From NCBI GenBank assembly GCA_016584305.1, contig JACEEZ010011995.1, positions 181,182 to 245,181 of the forward strand: 64,000 nucleotides of DNA, in the 5' to 3' direction. Origin of the DNA: Chionoecetes opilio. Taxonomy: Eukaryota; Arthropoda; Malacostraca; Decapoda; Majidae. Under the pieces are notes generated by a model, which saw only the letters and a list, made by a program, of their open reading frames with translations, searched no databases and was not told the DNA's origin. Below are positions 21,157 to 31,690 of the stretch, one piece after another. Numbering within the stretch: the stretch's first letter is position 1; each line of letters starts with the position of its first letter. The position numbers and the translations under genes were made by a program.

Positions 21157-23729
21157 CTCTTGTATTCTAATTCTTCTGTAAGGGCGCGAGTGTTCCAGCA
21201 GTGGCAGTGTAGGAAATTCATCAGAAAGTGGCTCTTTGTAGAAGTTAACATCATGTGAGAGTTGGAACTACCTACGATATGTTGATACAGGTTAGATAGT
21301 GTATTTGGAACCACTGACTCTTTGTAGTGCGAGGATCTTAGGTGGTGCTGAATAATCCCTGATCTTTTCCTTGCTGCGAAAGGGTCAAGTTTCGCAACAG
21401 GTTGGTCAGTGTAGAACATTATGATTTGGTCTATGAACTCACTTATATTGCTATCTACAACACTCCCATCTGGCAGATACACCTTTTGTTTCACCTACCG
21501 CCTCAAGTCCAAGAGGTTCTTAACCTTCAACACTAGGGTGTTCTTCTCTATGAAATGCATAAGGGGTTCGATCTGTCCCGTCCTAGTGGTGTGCCCTAAG
21601 AAAGGTTTATTCCCCGCAATATTCCAGTGGTCGCTGCTCCCCGCGCTGACTTCGTCGGTGAAGGCTGAGGATACTTTGTACTCGAAGTGATGCATTTGAT
21701 CATGAGCGCTAGGGTATCCTTCAGTGAGGGTGATGATTCTAAGCTGATGTGACAAAGGGGGCATTGTGATGGTTGTGATGCGTCGATTCCACATCTCTTC
21801 ACGAATCTCCTGGGCTAGTTTAGCAAAACACATCGTCCCTACTCTTTCATAGTATCTCTCAGCAGGCAAGGACACACGACCTCTTATCTTGTTTACTCTC
21901 CATGTCTGTAGGGCACCTTCGGCCTGTATGAGCTTCCGAATTACACCAATTCCCTTTGAACGACCTGCTCTTGTCCTAACCATGATAAGTTCCAAGATAC
22001 TTTTCCCTGTTTCAAACCTTTTGATGTGCTCGTTCAATACTCCTATAGGAAGACAGGAATAGATAACAGAGAACACCCTGACAGGTTGATGTTGAGATGA
22101 TGACATGATGGCTACCATTTGTCTTGTCAGAGGCGACTCCGCGGCCTTGATAAGATCCGAAATGGTCTTGTTTCTAGCCTTCTTCTTTATCTCCGGAAGC
22201 ACACGACGACGCAATACCAAAGCAGGAGAGGGAGGTTTCTGTAGGGGCAGTGAGTATGGATCACTGTTGAGGGTGGCAAAATCTACCTTCCTAGCAGGCT
22301 GAGGGTGTAGAAACCACTTGAGACACTCCCATATGGAAGGATGGTTCTGTTCGCAGTGTGAGCACAGATCTATGAAGGGGCTTAGTAGATCTGACTCAGC
22401 TCGGATATACATATTGTGCAGGTATATCATAGGAAAGCCACCAAGAAGTGACGGGATCAAAAGAAGGGAGACAAGCTGACTGTCTGTCATTCGCGTGTAG
22501 TGTGCATCCATTAGGAGATAAAAGAAACTCCAAATGAGGGCTACTGAGTACGGTGCATAAGTGACGGCCATCACTTTACAGGTTGAGTGAGCATTGCTAA
22601 ATGTCGAACCTATATAGTCGTCGAGACTGTTGATGAAGGTGTTGTTTGAACCATACACCTTTTGTATCTTCCGAAAACCTTCGGGCATCTCAATCTTCCC
22701 TATTGAGGCATGTTTGGAGAACGTGAAGTATTTCCCCGAGCCGTAGCTCTCTTGAATCTTTATCTTGTGACCAGCGGTTCTTGTTGCTTCAGAGACGGAT
22801 TCAACGATCTGGTTCTTCCACTCCAGCAGAGACCTCTCAGCCAGATGTCGTGGAGAAATCATCACAGCTAGCCGGAAATCGTCCCCCTTGCAGAAGATGT
22901 GGTGGTGGACATCATATCCCAGCATTGCCGTCTTGATTTGATTGATGTAGACCCACACCCACGTGTCTTGATCCAAACCTTCTATTCCTCCTTGTTGTCC
23001 GTCCCAATAGACGTCCTCAATGATACCTGGGGCGTAGAAGAGGCCCTCTTGATAGGCCTTGTGTGTCTTGGCGAATATTATAGTTCCGAACACAGCATCC
23101 AGGGTTTCTTGAGCTACTTGGGATACTGTTTCATGTCGGAAGGCATTGTTCCATGCTGAGCAGTCCAAGTTGATGTAAACTACTTCATATCCTCTGTAGG
23201 CAGCTTGTAGATTCCTAAAGGAAAATAACTTCTTGGAGATGTCGAGTTCACCTATGGTCATGGCCTGCTCATCTGAATACAAATCTAGGAAGTGCTTCAT
23301 GTTTACCGTCTGAGAGGTCATCCTCGTCCTGTCCTCATATGTCTTGCACCCAAAGAACCGAAATAGAGGCTTTAGTTCCAGTTCTTTGGGTACGAGACGT
23401 ATGACCAGATAATCTGCCAGTTCTTCTAGTGTTGTTGAGTCTTCATACTTCTCCAGGTACATCGTGTGATCTACAATCGTTGCCTCATGCAACATGTAGT
23501 TAGTACAAGAGCAGTCGAGTCTCGGACCAAGGGATTTTCATCTTGTCCGTCGTGAGGTAGTCTGTCATTACTTTACTTCGGAGGACAGATATCGTTCTAT
23601 CCTTAAGGTAGGGAAGAGACCCTAAGAGCGTGATGATCAAGGACAAGTTTGGTCCATATCGCATTGATGATTGGGCGATGATTAAGATAGAAAAGTCGAT
23701 GGTCTTCAATAAGTTGGAAAACTATCTTC
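21157..23729 (-). pseudogene. L: Endogenous viral element: L polymerase fragment of a mononegavirus/chuvirus-like RNA virus
   Basis: Read on the minus strand, a 666-codon open frame (23495-21495) carries the RdRp motifs of non-segmented negative-strand RNA viruses: motif F (KELELK..RFFG, residues 37-48), motif A (DCSAWNNAFR, 111-120), motif B (GGIEGLDQDTW, 169-179) and motif C (CKGDDFR, 202-208). LGHTTRT near residue 633 may mark the start of the capping domain. Upstream (to 23709) the same protein continues after a one-base shift near 23497; downstream it continues in frame after a TAG at 21495-21497 as far as about 21157. It is an internal piece of L without its natural start or end. Motif C is GDD rather than the GDN usual in Mononegavirales, which with the arthropod setting points towards Jingchuvirales; that assignment is tentative. 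Only two breaks in about 2.6 kb suggest a fairly young insertion. Confidence 0.88.
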
Positions 23730-23741
23730 ACTAAAATGATA
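23730..23741. repeat. 12-bp direct repeat flanking viral insert (5' side of gene)
   Basis: ACTAAAATGATA, identical to 21145-21156. Consistent with a target-site duplication. Confidence 0.8.
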
Positions 23742-23863
23742 AACAGTATCAATTTTTTTCCTCAATGTCAATTTCGTATCATTTTAGTCTAGCGTCGTAA
23801 AAACGTACCGGTACCGGCAAAAAGTATCAAAATGGTACTTTCGTACCGTCACTGGGAACCCTG

Positions 23864-24275
23864 TGTGGGTGTCTTCGGCTACTCGACGACGGACAAAAAA
23901 GTAGCTCCTGGCGAGTCTTGAATTAGAGACTACTGGCGAAAAAAAACCCGCTTGCAAGTCCCACTAAAAAGATACTAAAGGAATACAGACCCCTGGATCA
24001 ATTTTAGATCAGCATGATGATTAAGCATGACAAAAGAATAAAACCTTATTTATTTTTTATTATATTCATAATGATTTATTTTCAGCATGTTCACAGTCTG
24101 GTTCAACTTTGGTCTTCTTAGTACATGCAAGGGACAGTCGTTCTCGGGGACATGGTCTTTCCAACTGGATGGGTTCGGAAGACTGACGCCGTAAGAAATA
24201 GTGTCACTATTCCAGTAGAAGACAGAGACAAGAGTAAGAAGTCAGAGACAGAGGCTGCCTGTGAACGAGTTTTTA
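23864..24275 (+). repeat. Repeat R copy 1, right part
   Basis: The sequence from GTCTTCGGCTACTCGACGA to GAGACAGAGGCTG recurs at 26075-26132 plus 31326-31683 (split there by a hAT). On the minus strand both copies share an open stretch, PEDDCPLHVLRR in one copy, that may be a short coding relic of unknown kind. Confidence 0.8.
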
Positions 24276-24902
24276 TTTGTCGGCCTCCTCGTAACCAACC
24301 CATCCATCGGGTACTGCTACTACATAGCCCCCGTGGTGTGTATGGTAATACATTTTATGTTATAAAGTTTGTAAAACATGTGGGTTACGGTGTGCACATT
24401 GCACACAGTTGCCGTGCACAAAACAGTTTTTGGCATTTGGCGGTCTAAATACTGGATAAAAGAGCGGATTTGGAACGCGTATAAGGCAGGATTTTTGGAG
24501 CACTACAATTTTGGGCTTCTTTGACTTTTCCCGTATCTATACGGGAAATGCGTTTTTTTACTTCAAAAAAAAAACCTTTAAAACTGTTCTTTGACTGGCA
24601 GGGTTCTGTGAAAAAAATATATAGAACAATTATTATTGTTTTATTGTTCTTCGCAAGATGTACAATTGGTATTGAGATCATTTTTACGTCTGTAGGACAA
24701 TACAACTCTACCCAATTTTTGGCACTTAAAATGGGGCAGAACACTACCTTATTGGGGTTTCCCTATTTTTACTATGAAACTATTGACCCTAGACCAAAAA
24801 TGGCATGAATACTTTTTGTTAAGCTCAACCAGATCTACCCTAAGCAGCTATCCGGTTTTTTTTGCTAATACAGATTTCTTGATATAAGTTTTTATATTTT
24901 GC
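24276..24902. other. Unassigned sequence
   Basis: Contains a hydrophobic open frame at 24521-24808 with no recognisable motif. Little else seen. Confidence 0.4.
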
Positions 24903-25420
24903 GCACCCTTGTGCCGTTCAATGACCAGCAGCTTATTGATGCACCATACATCTATCTTTTATCCGTCTAACATATTGTTATGTCTTGATGGAGAGCGTGT
25001 CTGCAGGAATCGTATTCCACTTTGAAAAATGTACATTACTTTTTCGCAAGAGTTTTACACATGTATGCACTTTTCCCTTGATTTCTGGAATTTTTTTTCT
25101 TCGAGTAATATGCCCTAAAAACAAACTTAATTCGGTCAATTATCAATGGAATTGAAATCTGCATGTACCACAGGGCAGCCTGTTGAAATCTGGATTTTTT
25201 GCTCTCCATAACGTTTTCTCGTAGCCAATACGGTTCTTGAGATATTATGGAAACATTGCTTCCCCCCATTTTCCGCAGCCTCGTACTGATACATTCCACG
25301 GCTAAAGGTCTTTTTTTTACGAACAAATGCGCTTCATCTCTCGTACCCGTCCCCTGAGACAGAGTACGCGGTCGAGCCTCTCTCAAAGGGGGCCGAATTT
25401 TGGAGAGGAACCGCAAGAAG
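24903..25420 (+). repeat. Repeat R-related copy 2 (partial)
   Basis: It starts CTTGTGCCGTTCAATG, which recurs at 34405-34420. It continues through the TAATATGCCCTAAA block to the CTCGTACTGA..CATTCCACGGCTAA block and breaks off. The next R copy starts immediately, so two partial R copies lie in tandem. Confidence 0.75.
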
Positions 25421-26132
25421 GGGAAAAAATGTACATTTCTTTTCGCAAGAGTTTTACACGTGTGCAATTTTCCCTTGTTTCGGGAATTTTCTTTTCGGGT
25501 AGTATGACCAAAAAAACAAACTTTTTTTGGTCATTTTCATGGAATTTAAATCTGTTTACCACAGGGAACCCTGTTGAAATCGGGATTTTGCACTCCAAAC
25601 GTTTTCCTCGTCTAATAGGGTTTTCTTGGATATTATGGAAATCATTGTTCCCCTTTTTTTTCCGCAGCCTCGTACTACATTCCAAGGCTAATTTTTTTTT
25701 TTTTTTTTTTTTTAGGAACAATGGGCTTCGCGCTTCAGTCTCTCAGTTTCCGTTCAGAGATTAACGTACCATGCGAGCCCCCTGAAAGTCATTTTGAGGG
25801 AACTGATGAGACAAAAAGTTTTTTGACTCCACCCAAATTTTTATTTTCTTAGTATTTTTTTTTATTAATTTTTCAAAACCTGTTGCCCTTTAGGCTTTTA
25901 TTTTTCAGGGGGGGTTGGCCCTTAAAATTGCTTTCTAGAAGGCTGAGTGGTGGCCCTCGCCCGTGGTGTCGCGGCGGGTTTGTTGAGTGTCACATGTAAA
26001 AATTTGAGGCTTATGTTCCCCCCTCGTGCCCTCTCCCACACTGCATCGGGGGGGAAGGAGGGGCAGCTTTGGGGGGTGTCTTGGGTACTCGACGAGGAAA
26101 AAAAAGTAGCTCCGGGCAGTCTTAAACTAGAG
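25421..26132 (+). repeat. Repeat R copy 3, left part
   Basis: Matches 7198-7705, then 14129-14193, then 23864-23937 without a break. It therefore serves as the empty-site reference for both the LINE at 7718 and element E1. It is interrupted at 26132 by a hAT element and resumes at 31326. Homopolymers are inflated. Confidence 0.8.
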
Positions 26133-26306
26133 CAGTGGTTCAAACCGGGGGTCCTGTACCACCAGGGGTACAAAAACCTTACACCTGGGGGGTACAGACT
26201 CGAATATTCAATATATATTTTTAAGGGGCTGGAATTATATATTTAAAAATAATTTTTTGGCCCCTGTCTTGTCTAGTATCTGCATCATTTTGTGAAGAAA
26301 TTGGAG

Positions 26307-26314
26307 CTGAACAT
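26307..26314. repeat. TSD of the inner long-TIR element (left)
   Basis: CTGAACAT here and CTGAAACAT at 29793-29801. The extra A is probably a homopolymer error. The host frame of the transposase confirms the junction. Confidence 0.7.
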
Positions 26315-29300
26315 TAGGGTGGAGCGTTTTTTTCACGTTTTTGGTTTTGCTATGGGGGTAGTGCGGAAAAGGTGGAATGAGCATAAAATTAACGTGTGCA
26401 AAAATATTAGAACCTCAAAATATCTTCTGCCTCCCCCACCGCACTGAAAAATGAAAAAAGGGGGAAAAAAGTTCCCCTGCGTCAGCGTTCCACATTTTAC
26501 ATATTAAATGCAATGTTTTTTTGGGTATGTGCAATAAATGGAAAAAAACACTACAAAAAATTTTAAAATCTTTTTTCTGTGGAACATCTTCTGTTCCCCA
26601 AGGGGAATTTAAACTGTAAAAAATACTAAAATTGGGATAAATTCTTTTTTCATATTTGTCAATCTTGAAAAAAATCGCTTACACTTGATTTGTTTTTTTT
26701 TTTTTTCTGTGTAAAGATAATGAAAAAACATTGTACGCTCTCAGTTTTTTTTATCATTCAAAAAATTAAAAAGATAACATAATCCAAACTCACCACGGGG
26801 GGGTGGCTGTCGGCGAGTTCCGCCCTACCCAAACCCATCCTCCCTTCCGTTTTTAATATGTTTTAACTAAGATATACTCTTTCTTTGTTTAAAATGTGGG
26901 TATATTTTTTTTCCCCCTTTATTTTTTTCCGTGTAACCATCAGGGGCTGCTGCGCCCAACGGAAATCGAACATCTTTCACTAACTTGAATGTCTTTCGAC
27001 TGCTTGGTTTTCCCGGGGGAATTTGTAAGAGCACAGGGTTTTTGCTGGGATCTGATGTGGGCTGCTATGCTTCTTTTGGGTAAATTTTTGTAGCAGGTGG
27101 CTCTGTCAATTCAGCATTTTTGCCAGTCAATCATTGATATATTACTAGCTTGAAGAAGCATTTTTGGCGGTCGAAATATCCTTACAGTTTTCGGTCGTTT
27201 TGGTGTTTCTAGCTTTCGGGATACGCCTTAATCCAAGTTCTCGAATATTTGCTGAGTCACATTACACGTAGAAAACTTTTCAGGGTGTGCAAAGTAGGCA
27301 TTTTTTTTGTAAACACGGTTCACTGTATCTAAGGTTGTGTTTTTCAACAAACGGACTTTGAAATCAAGGGAAAAACACATGTTTCGCTCCTAAATTGTGG
27401 GATACATTTTGATATTTAACCAAACTGGCCATAAAAATTTTAAGTATTTGACGGCACTAAAAATCCATCGAGGGGCTTTCATCTGCAATGTACAGGGGGA
27501 GGATGCGATTTGCCTCGTTAACCCCTCTAGCATGGTCTTTTTCCCCGGTTTTATTTTGGCTAGTTGGATCGAGCATTCACCGATGCTACAGTCAAATACT
27601 GTAAAAATATGCTTGATCAGTGCTCAAATCTGATAAATCAATTTTAATAGGTTTACTAGGAATTGGGGGGGAATTCTACTACAGGGAAATTTTACAGTGT
27701 TTTAAGCCTTCGCCAAAAGGGCCATGAAAGTAGACGGTCTTGATGTCTGACCATCGATATGATTTTTTTCAATACAAGAGGGACTCATTTGCATGTAACA
27801 AGCAAACAAACCCCAAGGAGGGCTTTTCGTTTTTTCTTCTAGCAAACCTTTTAAAACCTCCTCTGTGGCCCGTCTTTAAAAGCTTTCCATGCACCCACTG
27901 CTATGATGTGGCTGGGATCAAAACTCAGTAAAAGCAGGTAATAAAATATTTAAGCGGAAAAAACACCGAGCAGATCCGAAAATCGCATATGTGGCCACGG
28001 TAATATGATCCTGGCTCTTGTTTAAAGTACATGTTTTCTTGTGTCACCTAACATATTGTTTTTCCTCCAACTATTTCTCCGATTTTTGTAGTGTCCTTTC
28101 TTTTCTCAAAAGTAAATGCTTTCCCGTGGTCCTATTGATTCACCGTCTCAATTTTACCTATCCCCTTTCTGGGCCCCCCCTTACTTTTCTTCTGCGATTA
28201 CTAATATGAATCACTGATATTCCAAGTCCGCTCCCTCTAAGACTGCAGAAGCCATGTTTTCAGCCGATCTGTCAACACGCCCCTTTGTCTACATTTTGCC
28301 TGGAGTCAAGGGACATTCTTTTTCCTGCTTATTTCTAATTCTTTTTACTGTACTTTTCCTAGGGTATATCTGACGCACGCTACTGTCAGAATGTCTTCTG
28401 TGGATGTCGTATTTCATTTGGCATATCTGACCCCCTGAAATATCAACTGGTTCCCCTTACTAGTGGAGGCATTTGTTTCAAAAAGGGCGAAGCCGCAAGA
28501 AGTCGAGAGTTTTTCTTGGTGTTTTCTTTTTATTTTAACTGTTGAACAACTCAATTTGACCAATTACCATCTTCCTTTACTTCTCTGGCTATTAGGAACG
28601 CCCTTTCTGCCTGGTACTTTTTTTTTAAAGGCCTGAACATAAATTCAAAACTTTACATTTTTCCGTGCTTAAAATCAAATAACTTTTGAGCTTGTGCTTG
28701 AAAAACCCTTTAATGTTGCAATTTTCTCACTCTTTTTGTTCAACTAGTCTCTTCAATTTATATATTTTGCATGATAACTTTTTAACATGTCCCAATTCGT
28801 TTTCCGAATACTGTAGGAATTGTGCTTTTTTCCCCGATGCCTCTTAAAAGTGATGAACAACGCAGTCCCCCTTATATCGCTAAAATGGCTCTTTGTTTTT
28901 AATCTCAGTTCTTGCCCAAAAAACATAAAGGGTTTTATGACCTTTGATGAGTGGGAAGATTTCAACCTGATGTTTACTTTGGTGGGGCCCACCAACACAG
29001 GCATTACTACGGTTAATCTTGGCCTCAGCCATGCTGCTGTCCCTTTTATATATAAGTTATTTTGATAAGAAATTTTTTTAATGAAAACTAGTTTATAAAC
29101 TCCTAAAACAAAAAATTTATGAATTTATCAAGCAAATATCTCGGATAAACAAAGCTGGTGACAAATCGAAAAACCCCGCACAGCGCCGCCACATACGTCC
29201 CCCTCACAACTGTACTGGAGAAACATGAAACAGTCCCTCCAGCTTTCATTGTAGCTGGCTACCGGGGCGTGACTCATTGCACAGTGTCACTGATTTCAAT

Positions 29301-29792
29301 GAGTCCGCGCGGTAGCCCTGTGTACTTGCATCTCTCGGAAATTGTATGAAGAGTTGTGAAGTTTACAGGGCTTTTCATGCTTGTGCATGGTGTGATTTGT
29401 TTGTTTTGTGCATTTCACCTCGTTATAGAAAGTGACGGCTACATGCAAATTGCCCATATTTTAAAAATTCCGGTTATTTACAGCATTTTTTTTAAATTTC
29501 ACAGTATTTGGGGAGACAGAAGATGTTCTCACAGAAGAATAAGTATTTAATATTTTTTGTATGCATTTTATCACATTTTGCACACTACCAAAAAAAAAAT
29601 TCTAATATGTAAACGTGTGTACCGCTACGCAGGGGAATTTTTTTTCCCATTTTCCTCATTTCAGTGCGGTGGGGGAAGGCAGAAGAATATTTTTGTAGAG
29701 TTTCTAATATTTTCACAGTTAATTTGATGCTCATTCGCCCTTTCCGCACTACCCCATAGCAAAATCCAAAAACGTGAATATAGCTCACCCTA
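26315..29792. mobile_element. 3.5-kb long-TIR DNA transposon inside hAT F
   Basis: The ends are TAGGGTGGAGCG (26315) and the inverse of TAGGGTGAGCTA (to 29792). The inverted repeats extend for about 190 bp, with shared blocks TTTTGCTATGGGG, TTCTGCCT.CCCCCACCGCA and CCCCTGCGT. An 8-9-bp TSD with long TIRs would fit a MULE or P-type element, but I find no readable transposase inside. Open frames at 27397, 28820 and 29158 lack known motifs. Confidence 0.7.
29240..29320. repeat. Short hairpin in the inner element
   Basis: GGCTACCGGGGCGTGACTCA pairs with the inverted TGAGTCCGCGCGGTAGCC about 25 bases later. Confidence 0.5.
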
Positions 29793-30434
29793 CTGAAACA
29801 TAGTGTTCCGTTTCGACACGGAATTTGAGTGGCTCTCACGAAATATTACACTGTCTTCGAACTAACGAAGAAATCAAGAGGTTTATAAATCAAGGGCCCG
29901 TGACTTGCCGTCATTTTGGGAAAACAGGGAGTTCATTTTGTCCTTGCATCCTGACAGATGTATTCACGGCACTTTGAACGAGTTGAACATCTCCATCCAA
30001 AAAAGAATGCTGAACATGATAACTGTCAGAGAATTTATTTGCCTTTACCCAGAAACTTCCCAATTTGGGGTGTGGCGCAGAAGAAGGATTTGTAACTTCC
30101 TTATTTGATGAGGCTGCTTTGCAGAGGAAGTGTCCATCGATATGAAGTGAAAGACATTTGCAAGGCTGATTCACTCCTGCGGGGATGCTTTCACATGGAG
30201 AGATTCCTGGGCCAGAGATGGATACGGGTCCATATAATGTTAACGGGATTCTGAATAACAAAATATGTTGAACTAGCCGCAAAGCCCCCTCTGGGCGGAC
30301 TTTTTGGCAGCTCCTGCGGAGGGCTATTGTGGCCGCCCCCCACTTGTTTGGTGGGCCTTGGCCCCCCAAAACCCACAGACTCTCCAGATAGCCCCTTCAA
30401 ACTTTCCTGAATCATGGAGTAGAAATGTACTATT

Positions 30435-30670
30435 CCCCCCACCCATTCACTCACCCATTACCCATCACCCCCCACCCATTCACTCACCCATTACCAAATC
30501 CACCCCACCCATTCACTCAACCCATTACCCATCACCCCCACACCCATTCACTCACCCATCCCCATCACCCCCCATCTATTCCCTCACCCATCACCCATCA
30601 CCCCCGCCCATTCACCACCCATCACCCACACCCATTCCCTCACCCCACCCATTCACTCCCCCAATTACCC
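30435..30670. repeat. C-rich minisatellite (CCCATTCACTCACCCATTACC-like)
   Basis: Variable 10-30-bp units built from CCCATTCACTCA and CCCATCACCC. Open frames across it are Pro/His/Thr low-complexity artefacts. Confidence 0.9.
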
Positions 30671-31325
30671 AAAACCACATCAAGGTTTTCCTCAATTCTC
30701 GCAACCCACTTTTTTCCCCAATTATCGCTAAAGGTGCTAAAAAAAAAGAATTGATCGGATAAATCTATAAGTGTGCTTAAAAACCTTCCCGGTCACCTGT
30801 TCCAAACATGTGCGATATGATGGTTTCCGCACCGGGGGCAACCAAATGCAACACAAAAGACAAAACAGACACACTACACACTTTCGCTTATATATTATAG
30901 AAGTGATCTTTTGAGCGGCAGGCCACGAACAGAATCCAAATGTAGTTTGAATCAATGCAGCTAGATATGTTTTTGGTGTGAAACAACTCAAAAACATTCC
31001 ACAGTTAGAGAAGACCTCTGGAGATCAATTGTGCCATTGCAACCCGTTTTATGCGTTTTCAACACCATACATCAAAACAAAGGTTAGGAAACCGTTGGGT
31101 GCAAGTGACGACATGCGTTTGTGGTACTTGGGGAAACCTCGTTTCACATCATAATTGAATGCAACAACAAGAGAGTCACTGAAATGTAACATTGTGTACT
31201 ATGTAGTATTGTAGTTAGTGAAATTAAAGGTTCGTTACTCTAATTATACTTTTTTCTGATATGTACGAGACAAACTATTAGATCTCAAAGGGTACGAGCA
31301 CTAAAAAAGGTTAAGTAAACCACTG

Positions 31326-31690
31326 CACTAGAGACTAGACCACTGGTGAAAAAAACCCCGCTTGCAAGTCCCTATAAAAAGATACTAAAGGAATACAGAC
31401 CCCTGGATCAAATTTAGAACAGCATGATGATTAAGCAGGGACAAAAGGATAAAACCTTAACATTTTTTTATTATTTTCGCAATGATTTCCCTTCACCATT
31501 TTTCACAGTCTGGTTCAACTTTGATCTTCTTAGTACATGCAAGGGACAGTCGTCCTCGGGGACATGGTCTTTCCAACTGGGTGGGTTCGGAAGACTGACG
31601 CCGTAAGAAATAAGTGTCACTATTCCAATAGAAGACAGAGCCAAGAGTAAGAAGTCAGAGACAGAGGCTGGCTGTGACGAGTTGAAACGA
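31326..31690 (+). repeat. Repeat R copy 3, right part
   Basis: Resumes R after hAT F and matches 23930-24275, including TACATGCAAGGGACAGTCGT. The shared block ends at about 31683. Confidence 0.8.

Larger units (their letters stand above)
14194..23863. mobile_element. hAT-like element E1, heavily invaded
   Basis: The left end is CAGTGTTCCCAGTGGG (14194, again at 15791). The right end is the reverse complement of CAGGGTTCCCAGTGAC (23848-23863). Flanking octamers TGTGGGTG match, and the R copy at about 26060-26085 shows the empty site. Subtracting the 1.6-kb assembly overlap, the hAT copy, the RTE-like LINE and the viral fragment leaves roughly 1.75 kb of E1 proper, which carries no recognisable transposase. 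The small MITE at 39517-39890 has the same terminal motif (CAGGGTTCCCAA) and GTACC-rich interior, so E1 is likely a long non-autonomous member of that family. Confidence 0.75.
26280..30330 (+). pseudogene. hAT transposase remnant (ZBED/SCAND3-like type), split by insertion
   Basis: Left of the inner element, 26284-26314 reads FCEEIGAEH. Right of it, 29800-30330 gives EFEWLSR, EEIKRFINQ, TLNELNISIQ, LNMITVREFI and FDEAALQRKCPSI in successive frames. This is the order of the C-terminal half of hAT transposases of the family that includes vertebrate SCAND3/ZBED5-like genes ('..GAEH..LLFHTEVRWLSRG', '..HLNELN..LQG', 'LDE'). Several one-base shifts are present, and the N-terminal half is absent. 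Confidence 0.75.
26133..31325 (+). mobile_element. hAT element F with inner insertion
   Basis: The left end CAGTGGTTCAAACCGGGGG (26133) and right end ...AAACCACTG (31325) are inverted. Flanks are AACTAGAG (26125-26132) and CACTAGAG (31326-31333), seven of eight matching. CAGTGGTTC-AACC-type ends are common in hAT elements. The 5' end is joined almost directly to C-terminal coding sequence, so this is an internally deleted copy. A 3.5-kb element (26315-29792) is inserted in the transposase remnant. Confidence 0.8.

Noticed and set aside
22899..23159. Plus-strand open frame inside the viral segment
   Set aside because: Antisense shadow of the polymerase frame, without motifs.
30304..30762. Pro/His-rich open frames of over 100 codons
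   Set aside because: They translate a C-rich minisatellite in two frames.
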